From contig NZ_JAVMIP010000020.1 of assembly GCF_031729055.1 (NCBI RefSeq), positions 1-56,161 of the forward strand: 56,161 nucleotides of DNA, given 5' to 3'. Numbering within the stretch: the first letter of the stretch is position 1; the number at the start of each line of letters is the position of its first letter. Under the pieces are notes generated by a model. It saw only the letters and a list, made by a program, of their open reading frames with translations. It searched no databases and was not told where the DNA came from. Below, piece by piece: positions 34,453 to 43,366 of the stretch. Origin of the DNA: Pseudocalidococcus azoricus BACA0444. GTDB lineage: Bacteria > Cyanobacteriota > Cyanobacteriia > Thermosynechococcales > Thermosynechococcaceae. Both the position numbers and the translations under genes were made by a program.

Positions 34453-34566
34453 GGAAAACTTTGTCTAAAAGTATCTTTAAGGTGTTGAGACTAAATGTCA
34501 AGTTTCCTCTTAATAATTACACGGGTAAAAATATAGGAGGTTTCCGCAGGGCCTGGAATTGGCCTG
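34453..34566. repeat. Intergenic repeat family A, copy 2
   Basis: Shares TTGTCTAAAAGTATC, AATGTCAAGTTTCC, TAATAATTACAC and a GGCCTGG end with copy 1. With it the gap 34315-34697 is explained; the remainder of that gap shows no ORF or RNA that I recognise. The two copies flank the toxin-antitoxin genes and repeat B in direct orientation. Confidence 0.55.
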
Positions 34567-34697
34567 GCTACTGGGTCAGAAGTCAAAGTATTTTTTGATC
34601 CTCAATTTCTGGAAAGAGCGGTTCTAGATAATCGTCCTTCCCAGGATTAGCTGTTTTGGTGTAAGTGTTGTGTTTTAGGTTGGCGCAGTGTTTTTAA

Positions 34698-35210
34698 TCA
34701 TCCAGAGGATGCTTCCGTAACGGGACGGTCGCCAATGGCATCATAACCTTGGGCCCCGAAGATTGCTTCAGGATGGCGATAATATTTAATTTCAATTAGG
34801 TTGTGAAATGGATCCGCTAGAAAAAAGGTTTTGTGCTCTAACAGAGAATTCTGAAAGCGGTTTTTGGGGGGGTGAAAAAATCCTAATTGCTGCTGTCCTA
34901 CCTGGTTGCGCAGTCTTTCCCAATCAGCTTCGGCAGTAAAAATCAAACCAAAATGACGGGGATAAATGCTTTTGGGTGGCTCAAGGGGATCGGTAGTCAC
35001 ATGGGCAACCAGTTGATGACCATACAGATTCAGGATTAAACAATGGGCATTCTCACGACCTGAGGTACACCCCAGGCCCTCAACATAATAGGCTTTGGTA
35101 TCGCTGATATTGGAGACCGGGAAGGCCAGATGAAACAATACGGTTGACGTGAGCATCGGACTTGCCGAGGTTCCTGCTGTTGGTGTTTCAATGATCTTTA
35201 GGTTGCTCAT
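34698..35210 (-). CDS. VOC superfamily protein (glyoxalase-like)
   Basis: 170 residues, Met18 (MLTSTVLFHLAFPVSN) is a possible start. Pattern FHLAFPVSNISDTKAYYVEG opens the first beta-alpha-beta-beta-beta module, HQLVAHV and HFGLIF carry His ligands, and DPFHNLIEIKYY carries the Glu at the C-terminal metal site. The family includes dioxygenases and isomerases; activity is unknown. Presence of GGCCC/CAGGCC words marks return to core DNA. Confidence 0.8.
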   Translation of the reverse strand: MSNLKIIETPTAGTSASPMLTSTVLFHLAFPVSNISDTKAYYVEGLGCTSGRENAHCLILNLYGHQLVAHVTTDPLEPPKSIYPRHFGLIFTAEADWERLRNQVGQQQLGFFHPPKNRFQNSLLEHKTFFLADPFHNLIEIKYYRHPEAIFGAQGYDAIGDRPVTEASSG

Positions 35211-35387
35211 GATTTAGGATGTCCCCACCAATTAGACTCCTCAATTATCGCGATTGCTTAGGAATCAGGAGTCATCAAGCTCAACAGATAAACTCAATTC
35301 GCTAGAAATAATCCCTTGACTACCTTGATTTTTAGGTTGCATCGTCTAAGCTATCCAATAAGGCATTTGTCCCAATAGGAAGTTTTG

Positions 35388-37754
35388 ATGAACGTCGTTG
35401 CCCCCAATTCCCTACTTTCTCCCCAGGCCCCCACTACCGCCATCAATCCGCACCTCGCTAGTCAAGCTCCCCAAGTTAAATTTCAAGTTGTTCACTGGAT
35501 TGCCGGCCGCTTTCGGATTCGGATTCCTCGCCTAGGCTATGACGTGGAATATGGGGAAAAACTGCTCCACGTTGTCAGCCAAATTAACGCCGTTACCTCT
35601 GTGCGTGTGAATCCTCCTGCTCGTTCCCTAGTTGTGGCATATGATCTCAAAGTTTTGGGCTACTCCATGGCTGTGATCCAGGCCGAGATCTATCAATCCA
35701 TTGAATTAGCCGCTGTTTTACCCGATGTTCCCCTCCTGGCGGCCGAAGTCGATAGTTGCCAACCCGAAGCCGAAACGGTGAATCTTTGGGAGCGGATGGG
35801 GTTACCTGCCTTAAGTTTAAGTTTGAGTTTGGCGGCCTTGTTGGGCGTGCCGATCCCTGGGGTGGTTATTGGCGGGGTGGTGATGGCAGCGGCCCTTCCA
35901 GCAATGAAGCGGGCCTGGGATTCCTTAGTACAAGATCGGGAGTTAACCATTGATTTCCTGGATGCCTTAGCCATTTCCCTACATACGGCCCAAGGGCATT
36001 ACTTTGCGCCAGCCTTTATGTTGGGCTTGATTGAAGGGGGCGAGGCGATTCGAGATTTAACGGCTAGGGGTTCAGAACGGGCCTCCTTGGATTTATTGGA
36101 TTGCTTGGGTAAATTCGCCTTTGTGGAACGGGATGGGGTCGAGGTTGAAATTCCCGTCAAAGAGGTGGTCGTGGGGGATCGGGTCGTGGTCTATCCAGGC
36201 GATCAAATTCCGGTGGATGGGATGGTGATTAAAGGCACGGGCCTGGTGGATCAATGCAAACTGACGGGGGAATCAGTTCCGGTAACTCGCACTGAGGGGA
36301 TGGAGGTCTTTGCTTCGACGCTCTTAGTTGAAGGGCAGATGGTGATCTTGGCAGAACGGGTCGGCAACCAAACGCGGGCCGGGGTGATTGTCGGTTTAAT
36401 GCAGGCCGCTCCCGTCCATGATACCCGGATTGAGAATTATGCCGGGATGATTGCCAACCAGGCTGTGATTCCAACCTTAGGCATTTCGGCGGCGGTGGGC
36501 TTACTCTCTGGGGACTTGAACCGAGCCATTGCCCTGTTGACCTTAGATTTAGGGACGGGGATTCGGGTTTCGGTCCCAACGACCATTCTTTCCGCTCTCA
36601 CCTATGCGGCCCAACATGGGGTCTTAATTCGCAGTGGGCGGGCGATTGAACTCTTGGCTCGGATTGATACGGTTGTCTTCGATAAAACTGGCACTCTGAC
36701 CCAAGGCCATGCCGGTGTCACCGATATTGTCGTGATGCATCCGGACTATACTGGGCCGCAAATTTTAGCCATGGCTGCCAGTGCGGAACAGGGGTTAACC
36801 CATCCCGTAGCTACGGCGATTGTCCGCCAGGCCCAGCATGATCATTTAGAACTAACCGACTGTGAAGATTGGGAATACAAGGTTGGCCTGGGGGTTGTCA
36901 CAAGGGTGCAAGGCATCAATCTCTTGGTCGGTAGCCGCCGGATGATGAAGGAATATGAGATTGACCTGACGGATTTAGAACACCACCATCCTGAACTGCA
37001 AACCGGACGCAATTCCCTGGTTTATGTGGCGGGTGATGGAAAACTTTTGGGCGTGATTCTCTACAGTGATCCGATCCGGGCTGAGAGCAAAGAAATTATC
37101 CAAGAACTCCAAGGCGCGGGCATTACCCCCTATATGCTCAGTGGGGATGTGGGGCGGGTGGCCCAGGCCGTGGCGGTCGAGTTGGGCATCCAACAAAAGC
37201 ACATCTATGCCGAAGCCTTCCCCGAGCGCAAAGTCGAAGTCGTCAAAGGGTTGCATGAATCCGGGCGAGTGGTGGCCTTCTGTGGGGATGGGATTAACGA
37301 TTCTGCCGCTTTAGCCTATGCCGATGTTTCGATTTCTTTTGCGGGGGCGACTGATATTGCCCGGGAAACGGCCGATGTGGTGCTGATGGAAGATGATTTG
37401 CGAGGACTTACTCTGGCGATTCGGATTGCCAAACAGGCCATGGATATTGTCTGGCAAAATACAGCGATTGTGGCCATTCCCAACTTAGGGGCAATGGTGT
37501 CCGGGGTTGTTTTCGCCTTAGATCCGATTCTGGCAGTGGTGATCAATAACGGGACGGCAATTTTAGCTGAACTGAATGGTTTGCGTCCCCTGGTGGGCCC
37601 TGGAGGAGCATTACCCTTGGCGGCGGCGAAAGACCCCCAGCAATTCTTGGAGGAATGGGAAGCGATTCACCCCAGCCAGCCCGTGCATCATAATTCCCAT
37701 CATGAGTCTGAACAGTCTTCAACGTCCATTGAAGTGACTCCTGCCGCGGTTTAA
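35388..37754 (+). CDS. Metal-type P-type ATPase lacking the CPx motif
   Basis: 788 residues from ATG 35388 (a TTG just before is in frame), AGGAAG upstream. N-terminal HMA-like domain without CxxC (WIAGRFRIRIPRLGY), then TM helices, actuator LTGESVPVTRT, phosphorylation site FDKTGTLTQGH (Asp near 432), N-domain HP (THPVATAI) and hinge GDGINDSAALAYADV. In the ion-binding helix the position of CPC holds LGTG (DLGTGIRVSVPTTIL), so it is a divergent metal ATPase group whose ion cannot be predicted. The tail is His-rich (VHHNSHHESEQ). Followed 7 bp later by a VOC gene. Confidence 0.85.
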   Translation: MNVVAPNSLLSPQAPTTAINPHLASQAPQVKFQVVHWIAGRFRIRIPRLGYDVEYGEKLLHVVSQINAVTSVRVNPPARSLVVAYDLKVLGYSMAVIQAEIYQSIELAAVLPDVPLLAAEVDSCQPEAETVNLWERMGLPALSLSLSLAALLGVPIPGVVIGGVVMAAALPAMKRAWDSLVQDRELTIDFLDALAISLHTAQGHYFAPAFMLGLIEGGEAIRDLTARGSERASLDLLDCLGKFAFVERDGVEVEIPVKEVVVGDRVVVYPGDQIPVDGMVIKGTGLVDQCKLTGESVPVTRTEGMEVFASTLLVEGQMVILAERVGNQTRAGVIVGLMQAAPVHDTRIENYAGMIANQAVIPTLGISAAVGLLSGDLNRAIALLTLDLGTGIRVSVPTTILSALTYAAQHGVLIRSGRAIELLARIDTVVFDKTGTLTQGHAGVTDIVVMHPDYTGPQILAMAASAEQGLTHPVATAIVRQAQHDHLELTDCEDWEYKVGLGVVTRVQGINLLVGSRRMMKEYEIDLTDLEHHHPELQTGRNSLVYVAGDGKLLGVILYSDPIRAESKEIIQELQGAGITPYMLSGDVGRVAQAVAVELGIQQKHIYAEAFPERKVEVVKGLHESGRVVAFCGDGINDSAALAYADVSISFAGATDIARETADVVLMEDDLRGLTLAIRIAKQAMDIVWQNTAIVAIPNLGAMVSGVVFALDPILAVVINNGTAILAELNGLRPLVGPGGALPLAAAKDPQQFLEEWEAIHPSQPVHHNSHHESEQSSTSIEVTPAAV

Positions 37755-37761
37755 ATTAGGT

Positions 37762-38199
37762 ATGGGATTGCATCATGTGTCAATTCGCACGGCCCAGATT
37801 CACCAGGCCCTGGCCTTTTATGAACTTCTTGGCTTTACGGTAGAAGTCCGATTCACGACGGGGGAGACTTTAGCCTGCTGGATGACCGGTCTGGGAACAA
37901 GGATTGAGTTAATTCAAATTCCCCGTCCAGCCCCGCCGCCCGATGCCTTTGGTGATCCCCACTATGTTGGCTACTACCACCTGTCCTTTGATCTGACGGA
38001 TCACTTGGAACCCGGTCAAACCTTGGCAGATTGGTTAGCTAGTTTGGAACTTAGGGTAAAAGAACAAGGCCTGGCCTGGAAAATGCTCTTACCCGTCACA
38101 GAACAAATGATCGGAGATCAGGTTTATGATGTTGCCTTCATTCAAGATCGGGATGGCCTGCCTCTAGAATTCTTAGAGCAAAAATCTCCCCCTGTATAA
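37762..38199 (+). CDS. VOC superfamily protein, glyoxalase I-like
   Basis: 145 residues. Starts MGLHHVSIRTAQIHQALAFY with His4/His5 as likely metal ligands, HLSFDL in the middle and GLPLEFLEQ with the terminal Glu. Probably co-transcribed with the P-ATPase, only 7 bp upstream. Ends one base from the convergent gene. Substrate unknown. Confidence 0.8.
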   Translation: MGLHHVSIRTAQIHQALAFYELLGFTVEVRFTTGETLACWMTGLGTRIELIQIPRPAPPPDAFGDPHYVGYYHLSFDLTDHLEPGQTLADWLASLELRVKEQGLAWKMLLPVTEQMIGDQVYDVAFIQDRDGLPLEFLEQKSPPV

Positions 38200-38200
38200 A

Positions 38201-38611
38201 CTACTCTGGGTGGTTGATGGGCCAATAGTCCCCGTATTTTGACCGCAGCGTTTCCCAGGCCTGGACTTGTCCCGGAGCATATTCCCCTGGTTTGCCCCAC
38301 TGTAAAAAAGCACTTAAGGCTGGTTTGTCCTCAGTTCTCATAAAGCGAATCGCATAGGTGGGAAAGTTACCCCGCTTGGCCTGGCCTGCTTCAAACTTGA
38401 CGGCGATCACTTGGTCTAAATTCAAATGAAATTCAAACTCACCCGCGTGCATATTGGCATATCGGCCTTGGGGTAAATCGGCATAAAACACTTTGGTCAG
38501 GGGGGCCTGGATTTCCAGAACGGCTACATCATTGGTGACGACTAAACGCAATCGTCCCAGAGACTCGCAATCGGCTAAAAATGCTTCTAAGGCTGCGGGG
38601 AATTCTCTCAT
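38201..38611 (-). CDS. Conserved hypothetical, possibly ChuX/HutX-like heme-utilisation domain
   Basis: 136 residues with a beta-rich core: HAGEFEFHLNLDQVIAVKFE resembles the central strands of ChuX/HutX/HemS, followed by a YAIRFM strand and FLQWGKPGEYAPGQVQAW like the end of those domains. The similarity is weak and by eye. No signal peptide. If correct it could bind heme or a tetrapyrrole in the cytoplasm. It is convergent with the VOC gene. Confidence 0.4.
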   Translation of the reverse strand: MREFPAALEAFLADCESLGRLRLVVTNDVAVLEIQAPLTKVFYADLPQGRYANMHAGEFEFHLNLDQVIAVKFEAGQAKRGNFPTYAIRFMRTEDKPALSAFLQWGKPGEYAPGQVQAWETLRSKYGDYWPINHPE

Positions 38612-38788
38612 GGCCTGTTTTCCTTTGCTGATCCACTTCCCCTATTGTTTCACACTCAATTCTGGCCGCAAGGACTTCAGCACTAATGCGCGCAGATATG
38701 GAGATAGCTGGCCTGGAGATAAAGTTTTAAAATTACCAAAATATAAATATTTTTTATCTATGATGGGTATAGTAGTTTCGGGTTGGTT

Positions 38789-39178
38789 ATGGACGCGCCT
38801 TCAATACACCAGGCCTGGCTTGTTTTATACCAGAAAGGGGAGGTAGTCGCTAAACATTCCTTAGAGGGTCAACTGGCCTGGAATATTGGCCGCAGTAAAG
38901 AGTGTGACATTACAGTTCCTGACCAATATGTTTCTCGCATCCAAGCTGTTCTGAAATGTATTCCCGGAGAGCCGCTGCCAACATACACGATTCAAGATAT
39001 TTCTAGTCGCAATGGCACTCTAATCAACGGTGTAAAAAGTCAAGGAGCAGCCTGTCTATATCACGGGGACATCATCATGATGGGAGACACAGATATGGTG
39101 TTCCGTTGCCCAGCCTTAACAAAATCTATCCTTGAAGAACTCCAGGCCCAGTCAGAAGAAGGCTCTGCCCCAAACTAA
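38789..39178 (+). CDS. FHA-domain protein
   Basis: 129 residues from ATG 38789 (TTG two codons earlier is in frame). A single FHA domain fills the protein: NIGRSKECDITVP, YVSRIQAVL (the usual SRxHA has Q for H), ISSRNGTLINGV. FHA domains bind phosphothreonine peptides. The loss of the His that shapes the binding loop may weaken phosphate binding. TATAAAT at 38741-38747 could be part of its promoter. No kinase gene is adjacent. Confidence 0.8.
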   Translation: MDAPSIHQAWLVLYQKGEVVAKHSLEGQLAWNIGRSKECDITVPDQYVSRIQAVLKCIPGEPLPTYTIQDISSRNGTLINGVKSQGAACLYHGDIIMMGDTDMVFRCPALTKSILEELQAQSEEGSAPN

Positions 39179-39342
39179 ACAAAAATTGATCAGGGCTTTT
39201 GCATTAGATTTGTAGCCAATAGTTGCTCGATCCACTTCATTACTTCCTGCCTTACTGACCCGTCAGATTAATAAATTCCCTGCATCCATCCCCATCATAT
39301 GTTGCTCAAATAGGAGTGGTTATGTTTTTTTCACTGCCACTA

Positions 39343-39449
39343 TTATAGCGTTACTCATTCAGGGTTGAATAGGGACAAGTCAGGAAATGCTTTATGGGCA
39401 GTCTTTCTAAGATTTCTACTCTCTCAGAACAGCCTGCGTAACGCTATAA
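39343..39449. mobile_element. MITE-like element with 12-bp terminal inverted repeats
   Basis: TTATAGCGTTAC (39343-39354) and GTAACGCTATAA (39438-39449) are perfect inverted copies ending a 107-bp non-coding unit. Trimmed to TAGCGTTAC...GTAACGCTA the ends are flanked by TA on both sides, as with Tc1/IS630-type insertions. It fills the middle of the gap 39179-39491, which has no gene. No transposase is inside. Confidence 0.5.
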
Positions 39450-39491
39450 CTGCATATTATTCACAATGGGAAGCTCTTATGCCATACTCCA

Positions 39492-40166
39492 TTACCGACT
39501 AATTTTTAACATCTGATTCCCACCCTTTTGAAACTCATACCCTACAAGTTGAACTTGCACATCATAGCCTTTGTTAGATAAATCTTCTAAAACATGATCA
39601 AGGTACAAGGATTGTTCACCGGCAAGGTTCAGTAATGGAAAAATTCTCACCTCTGGAGAAATTCGCATCAGTTCATAAATCGAAGCCAAATGAAAATCAA
39701 GGGATAACTGTTCTGAATATAAGAAGAGCAAATGAGAACATAGACACAATTGAAATTGATCACCAGAAAATTCTAGGTTTGGCAAAGATTGGCATAAATA
39801 CCGCCCTGAAACTCTTCCAGATTCATAGTCTAATAAAAACTTTTCCATTGCGCCGAGACGAGACTTGCCAAGCTCATCGGCATTTTCGAAGTTCTTCCAG
39901 ATGTAGTGACTAGAGTTTTGCTTCACCTGTGAAATCACTAACTCGTAAGTAGCTCGAACACGCTGCTCAATTTGTTCAGTGGAAAATTGATAAATCGGAT
40001 CAATAGATACAACAGAGTGACCTAGCTCAGTCATCTCAGCATTAAAACTAGCTGGGCCATCGCCACATCCGAGAATTTTTAGGTTTAAATCTATTTCTGA
40101 TAGATTAAACATCAACTTGTATTCTTCTAATGTTCTGCCCCAAGGAACAACTTCTTCAAGTTTCAT
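39492..40166 (-). CDS. Methyltransferase-like protein of unknown function
   Basis: 224 residues. LNLKILGCGDGPASFNAEMT and SVVSIDPIYQFS form a Rossmann SAM-binding motif I with acidic loop; FQLCLCSHLLFLYSE corresponds to motif IV. The remaining motifs are weak, so substrate and even activity are uncertain. AT-rich and free of the CAGGCC word over about 1.1 kb including the MITE, so the region is likely acquired. Confidence 0.6.
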   Translation of the reverse strand: MKLEEVVPWGRTLEEYKLMFNLSEIDLNLKILGCGDGPASFNAEMTELGHSVVSIDPIYQFSTEQIEQRVRATYELVISQVKQNSSHYIWKNFENADELGKSRLGAMEKFLLDYESGRVSGRYLCQSLPNLEFSGDQFQLCLCSHLLFLYSEQLSLDFHLASIYELMRISPEVRIFPLLNLAGEQSLYLDHVLEDLSNKGYDVQVQLVGYEFQKGGNQMLKISR

Positions 40167-40357
40167 TTATAAAAAATCTCAAGACATCTCTTCTGGTACA
40201 AATTCAAGCCAAATAATAGGTAATTATATCAAAGTTTTTTCCATATCCCCCCAAATACGGATAGAGATTTAAGTCGATTTGTTCATGCCATAGTTTTATG
40301 GTCATAAAGGTGGTGCTGCTCATTTCCAAGCATGATTACTATATAGGTAACACTATT

Positions 40358-42097
40358 TTATCCATTAATCCAGTCTCCTAAGTGTTGACAACAGGGCAGG
40401 AAGTAAGCAGCTAAAACATCATCAATAGACCAAAACTCTTCATAACAATTTTGAGAACAGTAACAGCCAATAAAGACCAACAGTAGATCACGCAGGGGAA
40501 TTTCCGATTGGGCCAGGGGATGCAGATAGAGACTGTTCACCACATTTTGTAAATAGACTAAATTACAAATCATGGCCGCAAATATCCCGGTGGGTTGGTG
40601 CAGGTTGGGAGCATAGGCCTGGAACTCCTGAAAAAAAAGTTGATAGAGTTCTGCCAATGCGGACTTGAGGGCCAACTCATTCATGGATGCCGGGTGATCT
40701 GGGCCTGGGGACTGTTGCCATTCTTGCCATAGCTCGGTTTCCAAAAGACTGGGTTGAGAAATAGATAGACTGATCTCTAGAAGAGGTTGCAAGACTCGCA
40801 AAAACAGAAAGTCAAGATCTAAGAGGGATAAATCTAACTTAGTCGGGCTATTGGCAAACACCGAGGAGCTTTGTAAACTATCTACTTCGGCAGGAAAATG
40901 ACAAACAAACTTAAATTCAGCCACATCCGCAAGCATTTCACCAAGCAAATGGGTAAAGAGAAAGCCTAAGCGTTGCTGAACTTCACCATGGAAAAATAAC
41001 CTTGCCCGCGCCTGATCTAACTGGACTTGCCCCTGATGCCAATCAAATAACTCGCGACAGGCCAGGGGGCCATAGGGCGTATAGGCTGTTTCCCCCGGCC
41101 AGAGGGGCGCGCCACAATCACTTAAAAATTCATAATCATTCAAGAAACTGGTCAGCCAAAGTTGCCAATGGTGGCCCCAAATATCATGAATTAAAAAGGC
41201 TTCTGCTTTAGCCGTGGGTAAGATGCTGACAGAACGGGTTAAAATTCGGACTACGTGACTGGGTGGCAGGGCCAGATCTGCGGCTAATTCTTGCAGCCAG
41301 GCCCAATTGATTTGACTGCCCTCACAGGCCCCGAAAATTGGAAAGCGATCAAATTTTTCATAGTTAAATTGATTGAGTTTGTCCAAAAATGTTTGGATTT
41401 CAGTACGGGCCTCAGGGGTGAGTTGATTCCAGGCCTGGAAGTTCGGATGTCCTTGGGAGTTCCAGGTACAGAGACAACTGTTTTCATAACTGAGACAAAA
41501 ATAGAGTTGCCAATCGGTACTGCCCCAGGCCAAGCATTCAGCCGGAATCGGTAACTCACCAAAAATTGCCTGAAACACCCTCAATGCCGAGGTTTCCTGG
41601 ATGGCCTGGCGGAGTCGTTTCATGACCCGATGATGTTGGCTAAATTGGCTCTCTAACTGACTGAGTTCCTGCTTAAACGCCTTCAAGGTTTCTGCGGGTA
41701 AGTCAAACCAAGCCCAGAGTTCTGTAATCGCATCAATCCTGGTTAAGGCTGGCGGAATGGGTTCCGGTTGAAATCGCTGCAGAGTATTGGGAATTATCGT
41801 GCCATACCACTGGGCTGCCCCAAGATGGGGATAGTGACTCAAGAGAATACAGGCCTGGGCAAAGGTTAAGCGCACCCCTACGGGAATATCTTGCATCTTG
41901 GGGATATGAGATTGGAGGGGATGGGCCAACCGATCCAATTGGGCCCGAATTTCTAGGAGCCGTTTCTGCCGGGCCTGGGAGAGGTGGGGGTCTTCAGCTA
42001 ATTCCGCCTCAGTCGGGACTGCTTTGGCTAATTTGAGCGCTTCGGCTAACAGGCTTTGTTCTAAATGGGTTGGGTGGGGCAAGATCGGCGTAACCAC
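40358..42097 (-). CDS. Large conserved-looking protein of unknown function
   Basis: 579 residues. Not recognised. Helical, Leu/Gln-rich, with no membrane segment. A notable motif is FLIHDIWGHHWQLWLTSFLN (about 300-320), which could bind metal, and several Cys near the C-terminus (FIGCYCSQNCYEEF, LPCCQHLGDW). Core-like composition with many CAGGCC words argues it is an old resident gene rather than acquired. Stands alone: about 190 bp to its downstream neighbour and 310 bp to aat. Confidence 0.65.
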   Translation of the reverse strand: MVTPILPHPTHLEQSLLAEALKLAKAVPTEAELAEDPHLSQARQKRLLEIRAQLDRLAHPLQSHIPKMQDIPVGVRLTFAQACILLSHYPHLGAAQWYGTIIPNTLQRFQPEPIPPALTRIDAITELWAWFDLPAETLKAFKQELSQLESQFSQHHRVMKRLRQAIQETSALRVFQAIFGELPIPAECLAWGSTDWQLYFCLSYENSCLCTWNSQGHPNFQAWNQLTPEARTEIQTFLDKLNQFNYEKFDRFPIFGACEGSQINWAWLQELAADLALPPSHVVRILTRSVSILPTAKAEAFLIHDIWGHHWQLWLTSFLNDYEFLSDCGAPLWPGETAYTPYGPLACRELFDWHQGQVQLDQARARLFFHGEVQQRLGFLFTHLLGEMLADVAEFKFVCHFPAEVDSLQSSSVFANSPTKLDLSLLDLDFLFLRVLQPLLEISLSISQPSLLETELWQEWQQSPGPDHPASMNELALKSALAELYQLFFQEFQAYAPNLHQPTGIFAAMICNLVYLQNVVNSLYLHPLAQSEIPLRDLLLVFIGCYCSQNCYEEFWSIDDVLAAYFLPCCQHLGDWING

Positions 42098-42408
42098 AGC
42101 GGCGCATCACTCTAGATCATGACCTAATTGTAGTTTTCCATTGAGAACCCTGAATCTCTGCCTACCTGGACAGTGCCAATCTGGATGCAGTTTTAGTTTA
42201 TTTGCGTTCATTATCATCGTAAGGATTATGAAGATAGAGTTGGTGATTGGGTGATGACTGGGACAGAAAAACAAAGATGATCGGTAAGCCATGAGAGCAA
42301 CTGATTAAGCAGGAAACAACTTAGCCTCAAAATAAGTCCGAAGAGCTTGAAAGTTCTGCCATTGTTCTCTCCTCATAGGATTCAGTAGTTAAGCAAAAAC
42401 TAATTTTC
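42098..42408. other. Intergenic region without recognised gene
   Basis: 311 bp between aat and the 579-residue ORF. It contains GCGTTCATTATCATCGTAAG, which shares one hexamer (reverse GATAAT) with a Fur box, but not enough for a call. A 61-codon open frame on the minus strand has no coding look. No hairpin terminator or RNA gene recognised. Confidence 0.4.
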
Positions 42409-42999
42409 CTAAGGATCAGGGATAAATCTACAGGAAGACCTAAGGGCCTGGGTAAGTAGGCGTTGATATTGGTCATTCTTAATCGTATAGCTGCCAAATC
42501 GAGCCAAGTGCGGATTATTTAATTGAGCATCAAAGAGCATAAATCCCTGCTGTCGGAGATGTTCAACTAGCTTAACCAGGGCCACCTTCGAGCCATCAGT
42601 AATTCGATAAAACATAGACTCCCCAATAAAAATCCCCCCAATCGCAATCCCCAAAATTCCCCCAGCTAATTCATCTCCTTGCCAGGCCTCAAAACTATGG
42701 GCCCAACCCGCATCATGGAGGGCAAAATAAATCTCAATTAACTCTGAAGAAATCCACGTTACCTCTCGATTTGCGCACCCATAAACCACTCCGGCAAAAT
42801 CTTGATTGATTGCGGTATGGAACTGGTGTCGATTTAAAACCCGCTGTAACGAACGGGGATAATGAAACCGATCATCAAGGGGAATTAAGGTACGTTGAGG
42901 AGCCGTGTACCATCCCAGGATACCCGCTTCATCCATAAGGAAGTGGCCCGTGGCATAGCCTTGAATAATTTTTTTAATCAGTTGGGAATCACCCATCAT
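42409..42999 (-). CDS. aat: Leucyl/phenylalanyl-tRNA-protein transferase
   Basis: 196 residues, the short cyanobacterial form. The family pattern is visible: [44 protein letters not shown] then [36 protein letters not shown]. It adds Leu or Phe to N-terminal Lys/Arg, creating N-degrons for ClpS/ClpAP-type proteolysis. ATG at 42999 (MMGDSQL), second Met possible. Confidence 0.9.
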   Translation of the reverse strand: MMGDSQLIKKIIQGYATGHFLMDEAGILGWYTAPQRTLIPLDDRFHYPRSLQRVLNRHQFHTAINQDFAGVVYGCANREVTWISSELIEIYFALHDAGWAHSFEAWQGDELAGGILGIAIGGIFIGESMFYRITDGSKVALVKLVEHLRQQGFMLFDAQLNNPHLARFGSYTIKNDQYQRLLTQALRSSCRFIPDP

Positions 43000-43055
43000 T
43001 GATCAGTGGTATTAGTCGGCCAAAGTTGCTTTTGTTGCTTGCGAATTCTCTTTTC

Positions 43056-43297
43056 TCAACCGCGAGTATCAGGAGTATAGAGGCCATAAAATCGTTTCAG
43101 ACGATGGGATAGGAGAATATCCAACTTAATACCTCCCGTTGATTTCGATTGGACAAACTGAGAATCTCCTCAATTAAATTCTCAACATCTACTCGTCTAA
43201 AGTCTCCTTCTTGAACTTTGAGGGCGGTTTCTTGATCCCCAAGATCTAAATCTTGTCCATACAGATCAGGATCAATATCAGTCGGTGTGAGAGTCAT
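43056..43297 (-). pseudogene. Frameshifted remnant of a DUF29 gene
   Basis: ATG 43297 opens a frame with DLGDQETALKVQEGDFRRVD and VENLIEEILSL, the start of DUF29. The frame ends at 43097, but a shifted frame continues KLDILLSHRLKRFYGLYTPD to TGA at 43056, which is how DUF29 proteins go on (LLxHLLKWxY). So one indel near 43130 broke it, and it is also shorter than the usual 140-150 residues. It lies in the space in front of bioA. Confidence 0.7.
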
Positions 43298-43366
43298 AGG
43301 GCCGGGCCTGGCTTAAAATCAAATCAACCGCATGGCTATTGCCGATCATATCCCGTTGACTTACCT

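Noticed and set aside
42200..42225. Fur box upstream of the 579-residue gene
   Set aside because: Only one of three GATAAT-type hexamers matches.
42107..42292. 61-codon minus-strand frame upstream of the 579-residue gene
   Set aside because: No ribosome site, no protein-like composition; looks like chance in an intergenic region.
43253..43366. Upstream extension of bioA
   Set aside because: Covers the antisense of the DUF29 remnant and matches nothing in BioA; GTG 43367 gives normal length.
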